64,000 bases of DNA from contig CAADRB010000001.1 of the NCBI GenBank assembly GCA_900708905.1, forward strand, positions 5,983,224 to 6,047,223, given 5' to 3'. Both the position numbers and the translations under genes were made by a program. This document shows positions 35,201-48,150 of this stretch, one piece after another. The stretch is from Hymenolepis diminuta. Lineage: Eukaryota > Platyhelminthes > Cestoda > Cyclophyllidea > Hymenolepididae. The notes under the pieces were generated by a model. The model worked only from the letters and a program-made list of their open reading frames with translations. It made no database searches and was not told the origin of the DNA. Each line of letters starts with the position of its first letter. The first letter of the stretch is position 1.

Positions 35201-36799
35201 AAATATTTTATTCATACACCTAAATTATTTCAGAATTTAAGATGGGGAGCAACAGAAGATTACTCATAATCATCAAGAATAAAAAAGCATGCAAAAATAT
35301 TTGTCCCCTTTTTGTATTTTTTTTTGCCTCCTGACCTAAATCTATTTTTATTTTAGTAAACGAAGAATTCTGAAAATGAAAAAAGTTCACATACTTTGTG
35401 TGTAAATAATATCAGTCATGACTTCGTAGTTATTACAAGAGAAAAACCGCTTGATTTAGTCCAATTGTTCAACAATCTCAGAACGTCAAGATATCCCATA
35501 GGTGAAATTTTAAAATTTCAAATTTGGAGCATCAAGAAATGAGTAAAATATAGAAAATCTGATGAATCTAGAAAATAAATTATTTAAAATTTTTTCGATG
35601 TCTGACTTTATCGTCTACTTCTACCTGACACTCTTTCATCCCTTATTGGAAATTTCACTGCCCCTTGAATTTAGGAATTTTTTCATGAATGAAAATTATA
35701 AAACTTTCGCTTTACCATAGGAAATAAAAATAAAATGTATTCTAGTGTATAAAATTCCCAGGTATCACATTAAAACTCCCAAGCAACTTGTTTACACCAT
35801 TTTATATCCCTGAAAATTATAGGTTATTAAAGGCTGACCCTCTACGTATTAAAAAAATTATTTTTCATTCGCATTCTCTGGGAAAATACTTCGGTTTTCG
35901 TCCACAAAGCCCCAGCGACGTCTTCATGTTCCCATGGCTCAAAACTTCTATTTGTTATGTCTAAACGCGTTTTTTGAATCCTCCTTTCTAATAACCGTGC
36001 CGTTACATTAGAAGCACCCCGCATTCATGCCCACGTGACCAATTTAACCTGCCTTTGCAATCCCACACACAAATGTGCAAAGACATACGCTTGTCATACA
36101 CCAGCTTCTATGCTTTCCTCCCATTGCATTTTTTTCCCTTATCTCTCTTACCCTCTTGAATCCTCATAGCGGTTTGTTCAATAAAATTTGTCCGAAACAG
36201 CTCTCAGTCTTCTGCTCTAGAACCTTTTTTAGCTGCTAGCCGTTAGTTGTTAGCTATTATCAAACAGATATTGTAGTACCACTCATATTTAAGCATCGCT
36301 TTTATTTCACAATTTTACTTAACACGGAACTCATAAAATTATTGACAGAATAGAGGTGGCACATTTTATTGCCACCATTTGTTGCAGACGCTAATCTCAT
36401 TATCTCGTTGCACAGTCATGTTTTTTTTAAATTATTATCATTAAAGGGTATTCATGATAACAAGTTGTGAGAAAATAAAAGGGGTATTTTAGTATAATAG
36501 ATTTTTTTCCGTGAAAGATTGGATTCCGAAGAATTTAGATCGCCAGTTAGTAAAATTGTTAAGTGACCACTGATGAATACTGTAAATGAGACGAAGTGAA
36601 AATTCAGAGAAAGTTGAAGTTCAATACACCTTTCAATGGAAAATTTCTTGGATGACGTCTTTAATAAATGACGATTTCTCAGACAGACAGAATTGCAGTT
36701 ACTTTAAGATATTCTTTATTTAGTCCACTTAAACATAAGGCCGTTTCTAACAGATGGGTAGGATGTCGGGTACACAGCTTTCAATACAATTTTTACCGA

Positions 36800-36836
36800 G
36801 GGGGGTGGGGGAGGGAGGAAGGGTGGAGAGGGAGGA
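36800..36836 (+). repeat. G-rich tract with G-quadruplex potential
   Basis: Five runs of three or more G (GGGGGG, GGGGG, GGG, GGG and GGG, with GG pairs between) lie within 37 bases, separated by short loops. This fits the G3+N1-7 pattern. It stands out in strongly AT-rich surroundings. Confidence 0.75.
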
Positions 36837-37330
36837 AACTGTAGGAATTTCAAGCCGAGTGGGTGAAAATTGCAGTAGATTTTGATTTTCAAGAACGAAG
36901 ATTTCCACCATTTGCCTTTCCTTAATCTTGTCGTTCAAAATCCAGTTCAAATTCGCCCGATTGCTTAAGAAAGCATACAGCATGTTACTAGAGCTTGGGT
37001 GTTGCAGAGGTACAGGTTAATACAATTTATAAATGTATATTTTCTTGATTATCAGCCTTCTACATTAGATTGACTTTTGAAGGTCGATCGTCGTGAATCG
37101 ACATATTGATTATAATGATTGACCACTTAGAGACCATCCGCAGGGATTACACATCCAGAGTCAAAACTTGAACCCTGTGATCCTGAGCAATGTTGTCGAC
37201 ATCCTGTCAGTTCCGAAATATGATAATTAAAAATAATAGTACTATCCTTGAGCTTTACTATTGTTGACCCAACGACATGATGTGCTGGTGTGTATAAGAG
37301 CCCTATTTATCGAAATATTGTGGCTGTCAG

Positions 37331-37397
37331 CCTAGTTATTAAGATCTGAACGTCACAGACATTATCACGCCCTGTAACCTAGGAGTTAAATCCTGGA
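37331..37397 (+). repeat. tRNA-like (SINE-like) fragment
   Basis: CCTAGTTATTAAGATCTGAA resembles an A-box half, and GGAGTTAAATCCTGG resembles a T-arm with a B box. The spacing of about 45 bases between them is tRNA-like, but the acceptor stem is absent. Probably a decayed tRNA-derived repeat. Confidence 0.28.
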
Positions 37398-39544
37398 GTT
37401 TGAACTTGGAAACACTAGAATATGAATTACATCACTCAGGCAGAATGTAGAGAATCAAATGGAATTCAAATTGAGAACTCTTATGATTCTCTAGATTTAT
37501 TCAAATCTACATCTTCATTTTACTTTTTCTCGTTATTAGATACTTACACTTGATTAAAAATAGTAAATTTATTCATTTGTCATTGGTAATAATATTAGCT
37601 TACCCTCAAACATTTGTGGTTCTTAAATTCAAATAAGAGTACTTTACTCCTTTCTCCACAAATACAATTGTTAATTGAGTCAAGATGTTCTTGTTAATCT
37701 TTTACAAAGCGCATTAAACGCCTTTCAGATAGTTAGTCATGTACTTTTGCGCTCCCTGTCCCACTTTGTTCTCTCTGGACAACCATTATTCATCGGAGAT
37801 ATTTAATTTATTAAATTAGTTACCTTTTTTTGTTTTTGGACAAAGGTGAATTTATTTAAAGGCATTGAATACAATTTCTAGTCAAACAATTACGTTCTTA
37901 TAAAAACTAATTGCTTTATTGGATCATTGAAAGATATCGTTTGAAAAGCCATCGTCATCACCTGAGCATACTTTGTATGACCCTCAGAAAGATTTTTGAG
38001 GGGAAAACAAGTACGCAATGTGGATTTTTGTGACAGGTTATTTATTCCTCAAAAAAGGAAATCTGTAGCGGAACATAACTAGTGCTTCATACTTTTAATT
38101 GGGAAGTTCTCAATATTAAGCTAAAAAACAAAAGCCATTGATAAATGCAAATCCAAATCAGAGCTGCTGAATTGTTAATCCGAATGTACTCATTGAAAGA
38201 AGAAAAGATACAGAATGAGTACGTCTATTTAGGAGAAGGAGTATGAAAATATGTTGTGGGATCAGTTTACTATGTGGAGATATTTGGTTTTTGCGGTGCA
38301 TTCTATGTTTAAAAAGGGAGCAAAAAAACGGGGGAGGAAAAGACTTATCAGTTCGAAAGAAAGGTACTTAAATCACTTTTGTTTTCAACAGAATAAACTT
38401 GATCTCAGACATAATGTCTGCTTCTTCCTAATAGGTGTTGCATGTGACTGTCTGAATATTCATCCCCTCCTTAGAATCCCACAAATTGTCACGCAGAACA
38501 CAGTAGGAAATAATCTTAAGCGTTTTCTCGTATTTTCGGTATAATATGAATGCATTTTTTAAAAAGAACTAATCTCTTTTACCAATTTAGCCAGCCAGAA
38601 ACGTTGAACATGATATAGGATGAGTATCAGAAGAGACCCGAGGTTAGAAGGACTATTAGCAAAGCTTTTGTTCAAGACTGTACCTTCTACTTTACAAAAA
38701 TCACCACTATGATAACAGAATACAGAAGAGAAGAGAGTTGCCCTCGACAAAATTATAGACAGTAAAGTTGGAAGCGAGAAACAGATAGACAAAATAGTCG
38801 GAGTGGTCACAGAAGTGAATTGGTATTTTATCATAGGGTGCATGTGTTGTTGGCTGTTTAAAAAGGGGAAAGATTACTTTTAAATAAAAAGTGGTAGTAG
38901 GGAGAATAGAAAAGGGGTGAAGGGCATGAGTGGAGTCTTGACAGCGGTCCTAATGCACTTGGGGATAGTTTCCAGTAAACTTTGGAAATGTGCATCTTAA
39001 TCGATAGAGTGAATTCGTTACTATTCCAGATTATTAAATGCGGAGAGAAAAATTTGATTTGTGAAAAAACCTAATCAGTTTGGGTATAAAGGAACCACCA
39101 CAAGAGTAATAATATGTCTCGATTAACATCCAAACATTCACAATCAGTTAATGATTTTCGGGAGCACGATAGTCTTTGAAAAGGTTTTAGTTCAACTTAG
39201 AAGTTTTTTTTTTGTTTTAATGGATAGAAAGTTCGGCTTTAGCAGAGAATTTCCACTACAGTCGTGACTCATAATCAAATTCATGGATCGGAGTGTGGAG
39301 TTGAGAGAACTGGAACTGAGGCTTCCCTCTAACCAGTATTAATTTAAACCATAGATAAAGCAATTATTAGGAATGAGAAGCATTAACTAAAACACGATGA
39401 CCAAAAGCTAAATATTCCTATTGATTTTGCTTAATTCGTGGATAAGAAAAAGTACAGTAACCCCTCAAGCCCAACATTTTACTTGAGTAGATGAACTGTT
39501 TCCACCTCTACCACCTCTCTTGTTATTCAGATTTAATTAAGGCG

Positions 39545-39620
39545 ATTGGTCATCAACATCACTGGATGTGAACCGATAAGTATCGATCACTTGACCTCTG
39601 CCTCGATACACCAGCGCATT
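39545..39620 (+). repeat. Dispersed repeat family, copy c
   Basis: ATTGGTCATCAACATCACTG runs into TCACTGGATGTG, then ACCGATAAG, then TGACCTCTGCCT. It shares an exact 12-mer and block order with the copies at 11065 and 13635. Only about 75 bp are alignable by eye. Confidence 0.45.
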
Positions 39621-39790
39621 AGATCAGTCTGAATTTTCGTGCTAGGTTAATTAATTTAAATAAGTCCAAAGCCCATTGATGAGAGACATCCTTTCAACAT
39701 TCACCTTAAGCACACACAATATGTTGTAAGACACACGGTACAGAGCGCCACCATTAATGGCGGCGAAACCGATACTAAAATACGAAGTAA

Positions 39791-39880
39791 CCAATCATAT
39801 CCTCCATTCTTTTGCGTACACCAATCACAAACCACTTCACGCAGAGAACCAATGACGGCGACTGAGGAAGGACCAACCAG
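39791..39880 (+). promoter_or_regulatory. Cluster of CCAAT motifs in a locally GC-richer stretch
   Basis: CCAAT occurs at 39791, 39821 and 39849, all in the same orientation and 28-30 bp apart, followed by CCAAC at 39873. The segment 39730-40030 has more CG dinucleotides than its neighbours. This could be an orphan promoter or part of a retroelement LTR. No gene was recognised directly downstream. Confidence 0.35.
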
Positions 39881-42800
39881 TGGGATGCCAACCTGCTAAG
39901 AAAAGCAGAAAAGCCTGAACGCCTAGAACAAACTAGAATACGGGGAGTCGGTGTAGTGTCACATGCTCCCGTCTTACTCGGCCTCTAGCGTTCTAAATCG
40001 TTTGCGTGTGCATCCCCGTCCTTCATTGCATCCCTAATCCAAACGCTTAACCGAACTCTGATCTTGATAACCACCCACCCTGTAATTCTACTTATTTTAA
40101 TTAACGAAAGCCTTTTCTTGCATCACCCTCCTATCAAAGCTCGGCTGGTCTTACAGCTTCCTGGACCTAATCTAATTACAAAACTCATTGGCCAAACCAT
40201 TATTACTTTAACAAGTGATCACTGACCCACAAACCATCAACTTGACTAAAATTCTTTGTTTACTGTCAGTTCACTGAGATCTATTTACAAACTTCCTCAA
40301 TTGAAAAAAACTAATTCTGGTAAACATCCTATAATGCTTCACAAAGTGGAATTCTCCAAATGGAGATTAGATACGTTACTAAAGGATATCAGACAAACTT
40401 ACTTTTAGTAATCTAAATCAGTCTCGTGGCATCTGACATGCAAACTACATTTTTTCAAAGATCCACCAAATCATGAAGTGTAGATAATACTAAATGAAAA
40501 TTACATTAATTTTTTGGTGGTATATTTATCATGTCAAAGTCAACCAAAATTGTCATATTTCTTGCAAGCTCATTTTGAGAAATATTTTATTCTTTAAAAT
40601 TACTGAAAATATAAAAAAATCAAATTACTTATTAGATACGATTAGGAGTTTTTTCAGAGCGGTGGACGTTTGATAGACAGTGGAAAACCTCGGTAGAAAT
40701 TGGCGTAATTGTGTTCTTCTAATTCATTTCTAGATGAAAAATCAGAAATGTAATTCTCGACAAAGAGATACTTCTTCACTCTTTCAATTCTTACTTTGTG
40801 ATGATTGCTCGAAAGTGATTGCATCAAAACATCAAGGCATAAATTATGTACCAGTAGAATTAAAAATCAAATGATTTTATAAAACGTAGCATTTCATCGT
40901 AAAAAAAGGGAGATTCTACTGTTAAAACGTTTTTTGAACATTTTTATGATTTTTTCATTTCAAAATAAAAATGAAGCAAATTTGGTTTATCTCTGCTGAA
41001 TGAGGCGGTCGATACAATCGGGAATTGTTTCACAAAAACAATATTTGAAGAGACATTTTTGTAGTGTTTATGCGTGGTATCTTGGCAACGGAGGACGGAA
41101 TTCTATCAGTGGCAATGCGTTCCTTTAAATACTTGAGTTTGGCTTTTGGCCAAATACATTAAGTATAATCAAGAGAGAATAATCCTGTTGGAATTTGTTA
41201 AGTATAGTCATGATCTAGCTAGCTGGATTTGGCGAATCGAAGAAATTTCAAATATCATAAATTAGGTCTTGGCATTTGATTCAGCAGACATGAATAAGTC
41301 TTCTAAAATTTCATCTGAGATGCTAACTTTTATTAAAGTTTCATATTTAAATATTATTACAATTAAGATTTAGTTCATTTCTTTTGCTCCAAAGTTAAAT
41401 AAGTCATTACATATACAATTGTAAATGTCTACCTCATTAGATGTCTTTACTGTACTCCAAAATTGTGAAAATACTGACTGATGGAAAAGTAACTCCCTAT
41501 TAGAGCATTCAGATGTTTAAGTGCTAGAAAATATTCTGGATTATCAACAGACTATGAAGTCAGTTGTTTCGGAAACCCATGCTCAGATCGGCACAAAGAA
41601 CTGGCTTGCTAAGTACACTCAAAGATAATTCCTTTTAAAATAGTGGGACTGAAAAATATGCATTACATTTTGAAATTGGATTTAGTAATTCAGAAGAATG
41701 TTTATATTTCCTCTAGTTTTAAAAATATAACGACTCATTAATCGCACAATTTAAATGAATTACCCTTGTGAAAGATCATGTATTTTCAAATAAAAATGGC
41801 AAAATACAGTTTAATTAATAATTTTAAAGCGGTATAAAAGAAAATTTTTAAAAAATATTTTTATGGCAGACAGAGGCATTCTGAAGCCTCACCCATTGAA
41901 AATTTTGCATTTTTATGCACCTTTTTATTGTCTGTTATCAATAATACGTATATTTCAATGCGTCCAAATAACGCAACGTTGAAAATGAGCAATCTCTAAT
42001 CGTGAATCATTCCATTTCATGTGGTTCTGAAGAGATAACTGTTGGGCAAATGTAACGAACATTTATGTTTGATCTTTTCCATTTGTGTGCTTTCTTCTGC
42101 TCTCAAAATATTCTGAACTGGTGCGTAAAAGCAGAATCGTAAAAATGCACACTCTCCATATCTTTGCTCGTGGAGACCAATATATATATCTAATTATAAA
42201 TAAAATTAGTACACATTATACTATTCGGACAAGCGGAAGCATGGCTGCAGGAGAGAGGAAATAGTTTGAGGAAAGTGTTGAATGATTTGGTCCATGGGAT
42301 TCAGGATATTTACTTCTTCTCTACTCGATCCAAGGAAAATATATTGGTGCTTTTTTAAAATTTGATATCAACATAAAAGATCACTTCCTTATATGCGATG
42401 TTTCAATCTCCTAGTCCTTTATAAAACCTATAGCAGCCGAGAATTTATATTCATACTGAAGGGTGAATTAAAGATGTCTGCATATTTTTGGGAATTTAAA
42501 AGCTATAAATTTAGTGTAAATTGTAATGAAACGTTTGCTCTTAAAATAAGTAACCTGTTCAAAACAAATAATAAATTATATTTCGCACGAATTACAAAAG
42601 TAATCTCTCACTTCCCCTGTCAATAAGAATTCCGTTACAAATAGTTACAGATGATTTCGAAGGTTAACGCATGATAGTACATACGAGTCGAAAATTGTAG
42701 AATAACTTTTTACTAATCATAAACTTCGTTGCAATGAATGCGAAGAATAAAGATAAAGAAAAGATAAAAGATTTCCTTTTGTTAACAAAAGACCTGCTTT

Positions 42801-43246
42801 AACACTGCTGAGATTCCAATTTGCCTTATCTTCAAAAGGGGTTTTAGATCAATGTAACTACTCTTAATGTGTTAAAACATCTTTGCTATAATAAATGACC
42901 GCTGCTGAGGAAAGAAGAGTATTAATAATGCTTAGAATATAAAGAAGTTAAACCCTGAAATCTAACCTTTGAATTATTTGAAATTGTGCCTTGAACAATC
43001 CCTGATAAGCATGATCAAAAGAATTAAGACTTGATGTCCTGAATTTCTCTCTTTTTCCAATTAACTTCTTTCCTTCACCAGTTTTTGGTCTGTTTTTTGT
43101 TCCAAGCGTTTGAATGCTTCTGCGTGACTAAAAATTTTAAGGCACTTTACTTTCATTTCGTGAATTATAATGAGGATGAAAATACGCGGTCATATTTGAT
43201 GAAATTGCCAAGGATGATAATCAAATTATCGTTGAAATTGTCGTAT

Positions 43247-43302
43247 CCGGGCCAGTGGTGCAGCAATTAAAGTGCTCTTCTGCAACGTCAGATCCCAGAT
43301 TC
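43247..43302 (+). repeat. tRNA-like (SINE-like) fragment
   Basis: CCAGTGGTGCAGCAATTAAA, then GTGCTCTTCTGCAACGTCAG, then ATCCCAGATTCT. The first part closely resembles a tRNA D-arm and A box (TGGTGCAGTGGTTAAAGTGC-like), and the last part is a degraded T-arm. The shared ATTAAAGTGC links it to the fragment at 48101. Confidence 0.35.
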
Positions 43303-46300
43303 TATTGACTTTCTATACGTAGGGATCGAAATGATCGACTGCATGGATTAATTCTGATTAATAAAGGCGGTGGCGGAATTCAAGTCTCTCATTTGGAGGG
43401 TCCCATGTTGGTGCCTTTTAGCTCGTGGTGAGTGCTTATGAGATAGGCTTGGTTAAAATTTATTTGACATCATTATCAGATTAATGGTACGAAGAGAAAA
43501 TTAACGCTGAAAATTATGGAGAAAAGTATATCGTAAAATCTTATTAATTTAGCATAAGTTAAGCCAAAAATAGAGCTACTTTAAAAGAATCCTAAACCAG
43601 GAAATTTCTTCATAGAATTTCCTATATGTACATATAGGATAATAAATATACAAACTTAGGCCTAAGGATGGCAGTTCGATTAATAAGACTCCTAAAAACC
43701 AGCATATCGTGTTTAGAGGCAGAAGTTTGCTATATCTTAATGTTTATTCTTCACCATTCTCCTTCCAGATCCACTGGTGGACTGGTGTCCACGATATTCA
43801 GAGCTTGTTGACCGTTTGAATTGATTCAAATGTTTTTCATGCCACCTCAATTTATTTGCATCTATGAGAATGGTAACTACAAATAAAACAGAACTAATGA
43901 GCTGCACTTCTCTTTCCATCCACCAAAATTCACTCGATAAGGAGTAACTATACAACCGTTTCCTCTTTGATATATTTTTTGTATAAGGACAAAGAATATT
44001 GATCGATTTGATACAGTCAAGCTGTCAATGAAGTCATAAAATGGGTAAAAGCATTAAGCAAAATCTTAGGAAGAAAAGAAAGTTAGTCAACGAGGTATTG
44101 CAGTCATTTTTAACGTTTTTATATTCAATTAATAAATTTATTATTTTTTCGAAATGCTCCGATAATTATAACTAAAATGGATGAAGTATTAAGATGATCG
44201 ACGCAGCCTTTCCATTCCGCATACAATAAAATAAATTTAGAGACCTTTTTGTAATTAAATTGAAATTAATTGTTATATATTATTAATTATTATCATTATT
44301 TTTCGTCTTAAAACTAGTCTCCGATAGAAACAGAACTTCTCATATAACCGGAAGATACTAGGGACAAAGAGGGGCAAAATTGCATTTATTTGACTTTTCT
44401 AATTGGAGTTCAAAAGTAAATATACGTTGTGAATTAATAAGAAAGATTTAAGGGTGTTTGCAAAAGTGAAAGATGGCTTCGCATTTACTAATGCAGAAAG
44501 TGTGTATCAGGGTAAACCACACTCTAACATAAGTTTACTTCAAAAATATGCAAGTATGTTTCTAATGAGAGAATCCAAAAGAGGAGACAACCCGATTTAA
44601 ACAGAAAATGATTTACCCAAGAAGACGTCCATTCATTTTGCTTTATATTCATTCAGAGAAATATGAAATACCAGCTGTCACAGGGTATCCGTCCTAATAA
44701 TGGTGTAATATACACTCTGGGGTAGGAATAAAGGATCAAACACTTCAATTAGGTATAAACTGAGAGCACAGTATGCCATTACTCGATGATGATGAATTAA
44801 TTAATTAACGACGCTTACATTAATCATTAGTTAATAATAAACATGTCTGAATTTTTGGCTGACAATCTCTACTTAACTTCAATTTAAATATATGAGTATG
44901 GCGTCAAAATCCGTTGAAAAAAGAACGTTCAAGATGTTATCTAGATCAGAGAAATAACATTCTGTAGCCTCACACACACCTCTTTGTTGACCTGTTCTAA
45001 TCAGAGCGATTGACAATTTCAGTTACTGAATAATGAAACAAAAACTTTTGACCTGGCTGATACAAATGCCCCGCTAAGATAATCATGTAGGAATTCAACA
45101 AAACGACGGTCAACTCTGCACTGTTTATCTTAAAGTAGTCCATCATTCTTGTTCGTCTGCGGCGCCGCTTTTCCTGAGATGTTAATAGTTATTCGAAACA
45201 AAAACTGTTATCAATCTGGCAGTGCTTTGATCACCAACATCAACAATATGAAGATAAATTATATTTCTACATAAGTCTTTGTTTAGTTAATAAAGTGCTT
45301 TGAAGGTACTGAACTTCTCTCATATCTCCCTACGAATCTGAATCGGTTATAGCTCAGTAATATTTATGAGGCAGATAGATCAGAGCAGCAGAAACTAGTC
45401 CTTCAAGCATTGATACAGTATAGAAGGACCATATTTTAAAAAATAATCTTTCATTTATCTCATATCTGCGTTTTTCAAATCATTTCCATTATATTTCTAT
45501 CCTGTCGAAGTTTGTAATTTATAACCAAAATATATTCGTCGTAAATCACCTGAATTTGTTTCACTAAAAAATTCAAACAAACGCTCATAAACAAAAATTG
45601 TAACTTGCTTGAATTTATGTGTTCGTTGTTAACAGCTGCTACTATTCAATTTGAGTATGTAAGCGGGTGAGCTGAGGTTTTAGAATATTTCTTAATTCAA
45701 TTCAATGCGAATTTAATTCAACATGCGAATTTGGTCTATTACTCAGAGTATTTCATTACTTACTATCGATAACAGTGAAACAATAACACAACTTTGATTT
45801 TATCGAATAAGGACTCAATGTGCATTGATGTATATTTGAGGTGCAACGAAATATATTAATTAAAAGAAATTAACTTATGAGGTGGCGATTTTCCAGTCGC
45901 TGAGGCTCTAGAATTCTGATCCTCTGCAAAGGATGAATGTTGAAAAATTTTAGATGATTAGTTCTTCAATTATATACCCATAGCGGTTCCCTACTCCACA
46001 GTGTGTCTGTTCCTATTTCAGCTGTCCCTGTCTAGCTAAAAATTTCTGAGCTTCTCAGATCCCCCCATTATTAAACTATTAGCCATTAAGCCGGAAATGG
46101 TTGAAAAACCAACCACCCCATGCCGCTAAATTACCAGCTTCATCATATCCAAAGTAAGGAGAGCTACTGAATACGTCTTTTCAATAAATTTACAAAAAGA
46201 CTATGTGTTTGGGCCCTGTTTAATATGGTTTTTTTGCAGACAAATAAACTAAAAGGAGTTTTTTGAAGACACACTGTGTCCTAAATAAGGATAGGATGCG

Positions 46301-46740
46301 AAGTTCATATCGAATCGAGAGATCACAGCAAGTATGGTGAGTGATGCATCGCGGCCATCACAAACTCTACTAAAACACATAGAACTGTATGACTTACAAT
46401 ACTATACAAAGTCTGTCCACGTAGATGCAAGACATCCTTACCTAACTTGACGCATTCTCATCCCAACTGTCACATCCATTGGAATACTGCCTATCATGTC
46501 CCCTAGACGCATTTTTAGATCTAGAACTAGTTGCGAGCAGAGATTAAGTGAAGATGACGTCTGTTCAGTAGTGAATTAAGCCTTAATTATGAAATTAATT
46601 CATATAAAACGGAAAATATGCAGGGAGATAAGATATGAATTCCAATTTATTGAGGTAACCAAATACACGCACTGCTATTAGTATGAACATGGGGAACCAG
46701 CAGGGGAAAATGATAATGGAGAAATCTCAGGTAAGAACAG

Positions 46741-47130
46741 TTGGGTCAGAATGCGACACGGCCAACATATGATGTCTATCATACCTTTGAGACGATTCTT
46801 GATATTCCCTCATGTAGGGGTACATTTCCTTCGATTCCCGCTAAATATATTAACGACCTTGAAAAGCAGCATGAACAAGCACCCACATGTGATTTCCCTC
46901 TAACGCACTCAACTTACTGCCACGCCTCAGTACTCAGTAAAGGTAATAAAGGTAAGGTAATAAAAGTATATCTACCCTGTCAGAAGCACCATTTCAAACA
47001 GTTATCCACTTATATTTATATTTTTCCATCTACCGACACACTCCCATTTAAATTACTTCTAGGAAGTCCCATCTTGTCAATCAATGTCTCAGTGTCAGTC
47101 AATCCCAGTATTAGATATTACTTCAAATGA
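46741..47130 (+). pseudogene. Open fragment resembling the C-terminal part of a DUF229 (sulfatase-like) protein
   Basis: A 129-codon open stretch. Its start, LGQNATRPTYDVYHTFETIL, follows the family pattern L..N...L..PFD.Y.TL..IL seen near the end of DUF229 proteins. Further on, RGTFPSIPA and PTCDFPLTHSTYC fit the family's later RGxSLFxxIP and TCxxAxIPxxxC blocks. There is an in-frame stop just upstream (46732-46734), only a poor acceptor (AACAG at 46736-46740), and I found no other exons. It is therefore either one exon of an unseen gene or a relic. DUF229 proteins are extracellular or membrane alkaline-phosphatase-fold proteins of unknown function. Confidence 0.33.
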
Positions 47131-48094
47131 CTCATTGTAATGTCCCTTAAACTCCTACAATGTTATACAAGCGTCGCTACCCATAATTGGTACTCCTTAG
47201 TAAAAAGTGCTGGCAAATATCGTCTACTGCGTCAAAATTTTATCGCCGAACTCCGTATTTTGGAGGTGGAATAGAGCACTAAGCAAAGCAAATGCAAAAA
47301 TTCGTCCGTTTTACTTAAACAAGAAGGCATTACTTATTTATATCGCCACCTTATCTCTTTGCTTGTCCACAGTTAACTTTCTTTGTTCATATTAAGGATG
47401 AGAAAAATACTCTTACATGTGATTTTTAATTTTTGTTTTACTTTTTCGAAAATGAAGACAGACTCATAATTCTTCCTTTATATTAACCAATCGGCCAAAC
47501 CGAATTTCCTTCCTTATGTGCTCAAATGAACTGAATTAGTTTGCATCTTTTTTGTCAATGAAATCTGTCATTATAATTTATTATTTTCCTTTATGTGAAG
47601 GCAGTGCAACTACTGCACACGTACTTGCCCGCCAAAAACAATTATTAATGAAAACGACAAGTAGATTTGCACTTAGTAGAACGAACGCAATAGTCAGTGA
47701 TTAACTGACAACGGCGTAACTACTTCAGAGTGTTTGTGCTCTTTCTTATAGAAATACTCGATTGTGCATTGTTTACTAATCTACTTTCTTTCCCTATAAT
47801 CTGGGTAGAAACTAAATATTGGTAGATAACACTCGGCTCAGATTCAACGATAAAAACAGATTTCGGTTGTTTCAAAACACTACTATTTCAACAGAAGATA
47901 TAAATATATGACTATAAGTCATCTTCATAATATTGATATTGAAGGTCAAAATACGGCCGAAACGATTGCGATTTTGTTTCGTTAAGAGTAAAGTTTTAGG
48001 AGCATCGTGCGCCAGCATATTTAGAGATTATCAATAAGAATTGCCCATCTCGAAGCATAGCATAAACTCTGCAACTTTGAGCTTTGTTGTCTTT

Positions 48095-48150
48095 TTATCA
48101 GGTGATTAAAGTGCGCATGCCCAAAGCATAAGATTAAATGGCCAAATCAA
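48095..48150 (+). repeat. Weak tRNA-like fragment
   Basis: CAGGTGATTAAAGTGCGCAT resembles the A-box half of the element at 43247 (shared ATTAAAGTGC). No B box follows at the right distance. Listed only because the motif recurs. Confidence 0.22.

Noticed and set aside
36747..36983. Minus-strand ORF of 78 codons through the G-rich tract
   Set aside because: Its Pro/Ser-rich part is simply the translation of the G-rich tract; no family resemblance.
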